This document shows positions 7,529 to 9,967 of a DNA stretch of 9,967 bases, in pieces. The stretch's first letter is position 1. Each line of letters starts with the position of its first letter. The notes below the pieces were generated by a model. That model ran no database searches. It saw only the letters and a program-made list of their open reading frames with translations, and was not told the origin of the DNA. The translations under genes were made by a program, and so were the position numbers. Source of the stretch: an uncultured Porphyromonadaceae bacterium (GTDB lineage: Bacteria > Bacteroidota > Bacteroidia > Bacteroidales > Muribaculaceae); contig CALJBF010000313.1 of the NCBI GenBank assembly GCA_938027385.1, positions 1 through 9,967 on the forward strand. Reading direction: 5' to 3'.

Positions 7529-7625
7529 GTATCATAAATGTAATATTACCCTCATGGTATCGTCCTCCCTTAACAGGGGGCTACGTTTCATTACATTGAT
7601 GCGAAATCTTAAACTTCAACCAGAT

Positions 7626-8444
7626 ATGAAAAACTGTTTTGCCACTATCTCTCGTGTGGGCGCTATCGCCCTGTTCATTACCGCGTCACTGACCGTTGCC
7701 GCCCAGGAGCCGGCGAAAAAGGTCAAGGATCACCGCACCAATCCCGATCTGTTTTTCCTGCAGGAAGGTGACGTGCCCAACTCGATGCTGCTGTTGCCCG
7801 CTCCGCCCGATGGCGCGTCAATCACGTTCCTCAACGACCAGGCCCGCTACAACTGGGGCAAGACAATGCGCAACACCCCGCGCGGCGACCAGGCTTTCAA
7901 GGATGCACATGTAGAAGGCAACGGCGTTCCCGAGGCTTTCTCTGAGGCTTTCGGCGTGGAAATCGACGAGAATACCCCCGAGATTCTGAAACTTATCGTG
8001 GGGATGCGCGAGGATGCCGGCGACCTCGGCACTCGCGAGGCCAAGAACCACTACAACCGCCAGCGTCCCTTCTCGTTCTACAACGAAGACACCTGCAACC
8101 CCGAGCAGCAGGCAGAGCTCTCGACCAACGGCTCGTATCCCTCGGGCCATACCTCGATCGGATGGGCCACAGCCCTTGTGCTGGCCGAAATCAACCCCGA
8201 CCGCCAGAACGAGATTCTGAAACGCGGTTATGAGATGGGCGAGAGCCGCGTGATCTGCGGTTACCACTTCCAGAGCGATGTCGATGCCGGCCGCATTACC
8301 GGAGCCGTCACAGTGGCCCGTTTGCATGCCGACCCCGGTTTCCAGGCTCAGCTCGAGAAGGCAAAGGCCGAATTCCGCCAGCTCAAGAAAGCCGGCAAGG
8401 TAGCCAAGGGCACCCCGGTACCCACACCCACCACTACCGACTGA
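7626..8444 (+). CDS. Secreted class A nonspecific acid phosphatase (PAP2 superfamily)
   Basis: Hydrolyses phosphate monoesters in the periplasm or outside the cell, releasing inorganic phosphate through a phospho-histidine intermediate. The complete three-part PAP2 signature is visible: K140-x6-R147-P148, then P172-S-G-H175 inside the class A signature G-S-Y-P-S-G-H-T (169-176), then S207-R208-x5-H214-x3-D218. H175 is the expected nucleophile and H214 the acid/base. An N-terminal signal peptide (about residues 1-26, ending near V-A-A-Q) and 272 residues in total fit the PhoN/PhoC type. The Lys-rich, then Pro/Thr-rich last 30 residues look like a disordered tail. ATG at 7626 is chosen because it sits directly before the signal peptide. 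ATG at 7599 would add nine residues, and the frame runs open further upstream to a TTG at 7521. The porin follows after 56 bases with no terminator between, so the two probably form one operon. Natural substrate not predictable. Confidence 0.9.
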   Translation: MKNCFATISRVGAIALFITASLTVAAQEPAKKVKDHRTNPDLFFLQEGDVPNSMLLLPAPPDGASITFLNDQARYNWGKTMRNTPRGDQAFKDAHVEGNGVPEAFSEAFGVEIDENTPEILKLIVGMREDAGDLGTREAKNHYNRQRPFSFYNEDTCNPEQQAELSTNGSYPSGHTSIGWATALVLAEINPDRQNEILKRGYEMGESRVICGYHFQSDVDAGRITGAVTVARLHADPGFQAQLEKAKAEFRQLKKAGKVAKGTPVPTPTTTD

Positions 8445-8500
8445 CATCTGGAGATACGTAAGTTCAAATAATATATCTAAGGTAAAAATTCATCAGGATT

Positions 8501-9682
8501 ATGAAGACTCTATCAATCACGATGCTGGCACTGGTGCTCGGCGCATCTGCGGCTATGGCGCAGGATGACGCGAAACCTCAGTTCAAGATCCAGCCCACCG
8601 GCCGAATCCTCATGGACGGCGCGGTATACATGGGGGGCAACGACGCCCTGCCCGACGATGACGCCGAGAGTTCAGACAAGAAATTTGTCGACGGCGGCAC
8701 GATCGCCGATGTGCGTCTTGGCGCCAAGGCCTCGTACGGCAAGTGGAAGGCCAAAATCGATATAGGTTTCGCCAATGCGAAAGTCGGCCTCAAGGATATC
8801 TATCTCGAATATGATTTCAATGCTGCCAACCTGCTGAGACTCGGCTACTTCGTGCCGCAGTTCGGCCTGAACTCCGAGACCAGCTCGTCGATGAAACCCT
8901 CATACGAAGAGCCCACTTCAAACGAGTTCTTCTATGCCAACCCGCGTTATCTGGGCCTTATGTGGGTCTATGACAAGGCCAAGTTCTTTGCCGGGACAAC
9001 GGTATTTCTCGAAGGCGCGGCAGCATCGAACCCCTCGAATACCCTGGGTAAGAACGGCTGGGGCGCGCAGACCCGCCTGGTATGGCGCCCGATGACCGAG
9101 GCCGGCAACGCTTTCCAGATTGGCTGGTCGTTCAACTACACGTCGCCTACGGCCTACGACCATACCGGATTCCAGTATTCGGCCAACTTCCCCACCCGCG
9201 TATCGAAAGTCACGGCTCTGCAGGCCAACATCACCGATGCCCGCGGCCTGTTCAAGATGACCCCCGAACTGCTGTTCATCCACAACAACATGGCTCTTGA
9301 GGCTCAGTATTACTACATGAATGTGGCCCGCAAGGGTGGTCTGGGCAACTACACGGCCCAGGGTGCCTACGGCATGCTGCGCTGGCTGGCCATCGGCGGC
9401 AACTACGGTTACAGCCACGCCGACTGCGGTATGGCCACCCCGGCTCCGAAGTCGCTTGAAATGGTAGTGGCCTACAATTACACCAATGCATCAGACCGCA
9501 GCGCCGGAATCTTCGGCGGTATCTCGCAGGATGCCTCGTGTACCTTCAACTATTACATCAACAAGTGGATGCTGGCCCGCCTGCGCTACTCGTACACCAT
9601 GGTACGCGACCGCTACGTTGACGGCCTGGTTCCCAAACGCCACGTAAACACCATCGAGGCACGTCTGCAGATCATCTTCTGA
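8501..9682 (+). CDS. Outer-membrane porin of the phosphate-selective O/P family
   Basis: Beta-barrel porin resembling the OprP/OprO (Porin_O_P) family, whose studied Pseudomonas members pass phosphate and polyphosphate. Visible: a signal peptide with likely cleavage after A-M-A (residue 20), a short N-terminal strand with T-G-R-I-L-M-D-G (33-40), an acidic loop (48-59), the family-like K-D-I-Y-L-E-Y segment (98-104), alternating aromatic barrel strands throughout, and a C-terminal strand ending I-I-F (residue 393), the Bam-recognition Phe. Length 393 is usual. The start is fixed by the signal peptide; only a weak AGG precedes it. It stands 56 bases behind an acid phosphatase and ahead of a strong terminator, so the pair probably ends the operon. 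The phosphate role comes from family and context. Many Bacteroidota members of this family are uncharacterised, and selectivity cannot be read from the sequence; a general anion porin is possible. Confidence 0.82.
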   Translation: MKTLSITMLALVLGASAAMAQDDAKPQFKIQPTGRILMDGAVYMGGNDALPDDDAESSDKKFVDGGTIADVRLGAKASYGKWKAKIDIGFANAKVGLKDIYLEYDFNAANLLRLGYFVPQFGLNSETSSSMKPSYEEPTSNEFFYANPRYLGLMWVYDKAKFFAGTTVFLEGAAASNPSNTLGKNGWGAQTRLVWRPMTEAGNAFQIGWSFNYTSPTAYDHTGFQYSANFPTRVSKVTALQANITDARGLFKMTPELLFIHNNMALEAQYYYMNVARKGGLGNYTAQGAYGMLRWLAIGGNYGYSHADCGMATPAPKSLEMVVAYNYTNASDRSAGIFGGISQDASCTFNYYINKWMLARLRYSYTMVRDRYVDGLVPKRHVNTIEARLQIIF

Positions 9683-9692
9683 TCGAGCAACG

Positions 9693-9708
9693 GCTTTCGG
9701 CTGAAAGC
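9693..9708 (+). other. Small hairpin directly before the terminator
   Basis: GCTTTC (9693-9698) pairs with GAAAGC (9703-9708) around a GGCT loop, ten bases after the porin stop. Its last base is the first paired base of the terminator stem, so the two compete for one base pair or stack end to end. It may help set the 3' end or protect it from exonucleases. Confidence 0.6.
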
Positions 9709-9749
9709 GGGCGTCATGCGGAATTCAATCTGCATGACGCCCGTTTTTT
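9708..9749 (+). terminator. Intrinsic terminator of the phosphatase-porin operon
   Basis: A perfect 12-pair stem, CGGGCGTCATGC (9708-9719) with GCATGACGCCCG (9732-9743), encloses a 12-base loop and is followed at once by six T (9744-9749) and more A/T. This is a textbook Rho-independent terminator on the + strand, 25 bases after the porin stop codon. The minus strand has no T-run beyond the stem, so it acts in one direction. Confidence 0.95.
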
Positions 9750-9795
9750 ATTCTTCTGACTGATAGAGTATTATTGCGCCGAATGTTTGCTTGAT

Positions 9796-9826
9796 TTTGC
9801 TATTTGGGAAATAATTGGTAATTTTG
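9796..9826 (+). promoter_or_regulatory. Bacteroidota consensus promoter for the FadL-like gene
   Basis: TTTG (9796-9799), 19 bases, then TAATTTTG (9819-9826): an exact match to the TTTG / TAnnTTTG consensus. The predicted transcript starts near 9831, about 20 bases before the ATG at 9851. It lies just after a strong terminator, so the following gene has its own transcription unit. The -7 octamer is identical to the one before the phosphatase gene. Confidence 0.75.
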
Positions 9827-9850
9827 GCGGAATTTTTGAAAAGCATATTT

Positions 9851-9967
9851 ATGAAAAAAGCAATGTTGACCCTCGCAATGGGGGTGTCGGTGTTGTCTGC
9901 GGCCGCTGAAGGCTACCAGGTAAACACGTTTAGCACCAAACAGGAGGGTATGGGCCATGTCGGCGTG
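9851..9967 (+). CDS. FadL/OmpP1-family outer-membrane transporter, N-terminal fragment
   Basis: Only the first 39 codons lie in the window; the gene is cut by the right edge. The start is ATG-AAA-AAA with a signal peptide of about 19 residues (cleavage near S-A-A-A-E). The mature N-terminus reads E-G-Y-Q-V-N, then K-Q-E-G-M-G-H-V-G. This is the typical opening of Bacteroidota FadL/OmpP1/TodX-type barrels, whose N-terminal segment plugs the pore and whose members take up long-chain fatty acids or other hydrophobic compounds. It is preceded by a promoter and an A/T-rich leader without Shine-Dalgarno site. The family call rests on a short stretch; the rest of the barrel is needed to confirm it. 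Confidence 0.72.
   Translation, partial: MKKAMLTLAMGVSVLSAAAEGYQVNTFSTKQEGMGHVGV

Larger units (their letters stand above)
7204..7625 (+). other. Noncoding region between tamL and the phosphatase gene
   Basis: This 422-base stretch has no convincing gene. Its left part (7241-7350) is a 9-base repeat array with a long hairpin. The centre (7380-7453) holds a promoter match overlapping a small inverted repeat and a GC-rich hairpin. The right part (7454-7625) is much more A/T-rich than the genes around it and carries repeated TGTTAAA motifs, a 14-base palindrome and a small hairpin C-T-C-C-C-T / A-G-G-G-G-G at 7565-7580. Open frames crossing the left part exist only because a 9-base unit never brings a stop codon. 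Confidence 0.8.

Noticed and set aside
7521..7625. N-terminal extension of the phosphatase from TTG at 7521
   Set aside because: It would place 35 non-hydrophobic residues before a normal signal peptide, in A/T-rich leader DNA. The ATG at 7626 gives a standard exported protein.
8445..8500. Separate promoter or terminator between phosphatase and porin
   Set aside because: No TAnnTTTG match and no stable stem with a T-run in these 56 bases, so an operon is the simpler reading.

Overview
The window reads as chromosomal DNA from a Bacteroidota bacterium, most likely of the order Bacteroidales; a GC-rich gut family such as Muribaculaceae is a guess. Three things support this. The genes use no clear Shine-Dalgarno sites and start behind A/T-rich leaders. 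Two intergenic regions carry exact matches to the Bacteroidota promoter consensus (TTTG, 19-20 bases, TAnnTTTG). The Omp85 protein is lipidated, which is the TamL form typical of this phylum. All genes lie on the + strand and all concern the cell envelope.

Layout. (1) Positions 1-7203 hold a translation and assembly pair: a very large TamB (about 1640 residues, 5' end at or beyond the window edge) and TamL, a lipoprotein with POTRA-like repeats and an Omp85 barrel. The two genes overlap by 17 bases. (2) Positions 7204-7625 are noncoding. They contain twelve 9-base units, eight in one orientation and then four inverted, folding into a stem of about 30 pairs. A consensus promoter, a GC-rich hairpin and an A/T-rich stretch with repeated TGTTAAA motifs follow. 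(3) Positions 7626-9682 hold a secreted class A acid phosphatase (PAP2 fold, all catalytic motifs intact) followed after 56 bases by an OprP/OprO-type outer-membrane porin. A strong intrinsic terminator follows the porin. (4) A second consensus promoter precedes the first 39 codons of a FadL/OmpP1-type outer-membrane protein that runs off the right edge.

How it works together. TamB and TamL would span the periplasm and help deliver or insert outer-membrane components. The phosphatase and porin look like a small phosphate-acquisition unit: periplasmic release of phosphate from organic esters plus a family of porin known for phosphate or polyphosphate uptake. The linkage to phosphate starvation control is inferred from gene content and from PHO-box-like spacing upstream, and is not proven.

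No mobile element, CRISPR array, tRNA or rRNA gene was seen. The most unusual item is the mirrored 9-base repeat array behind tamL.
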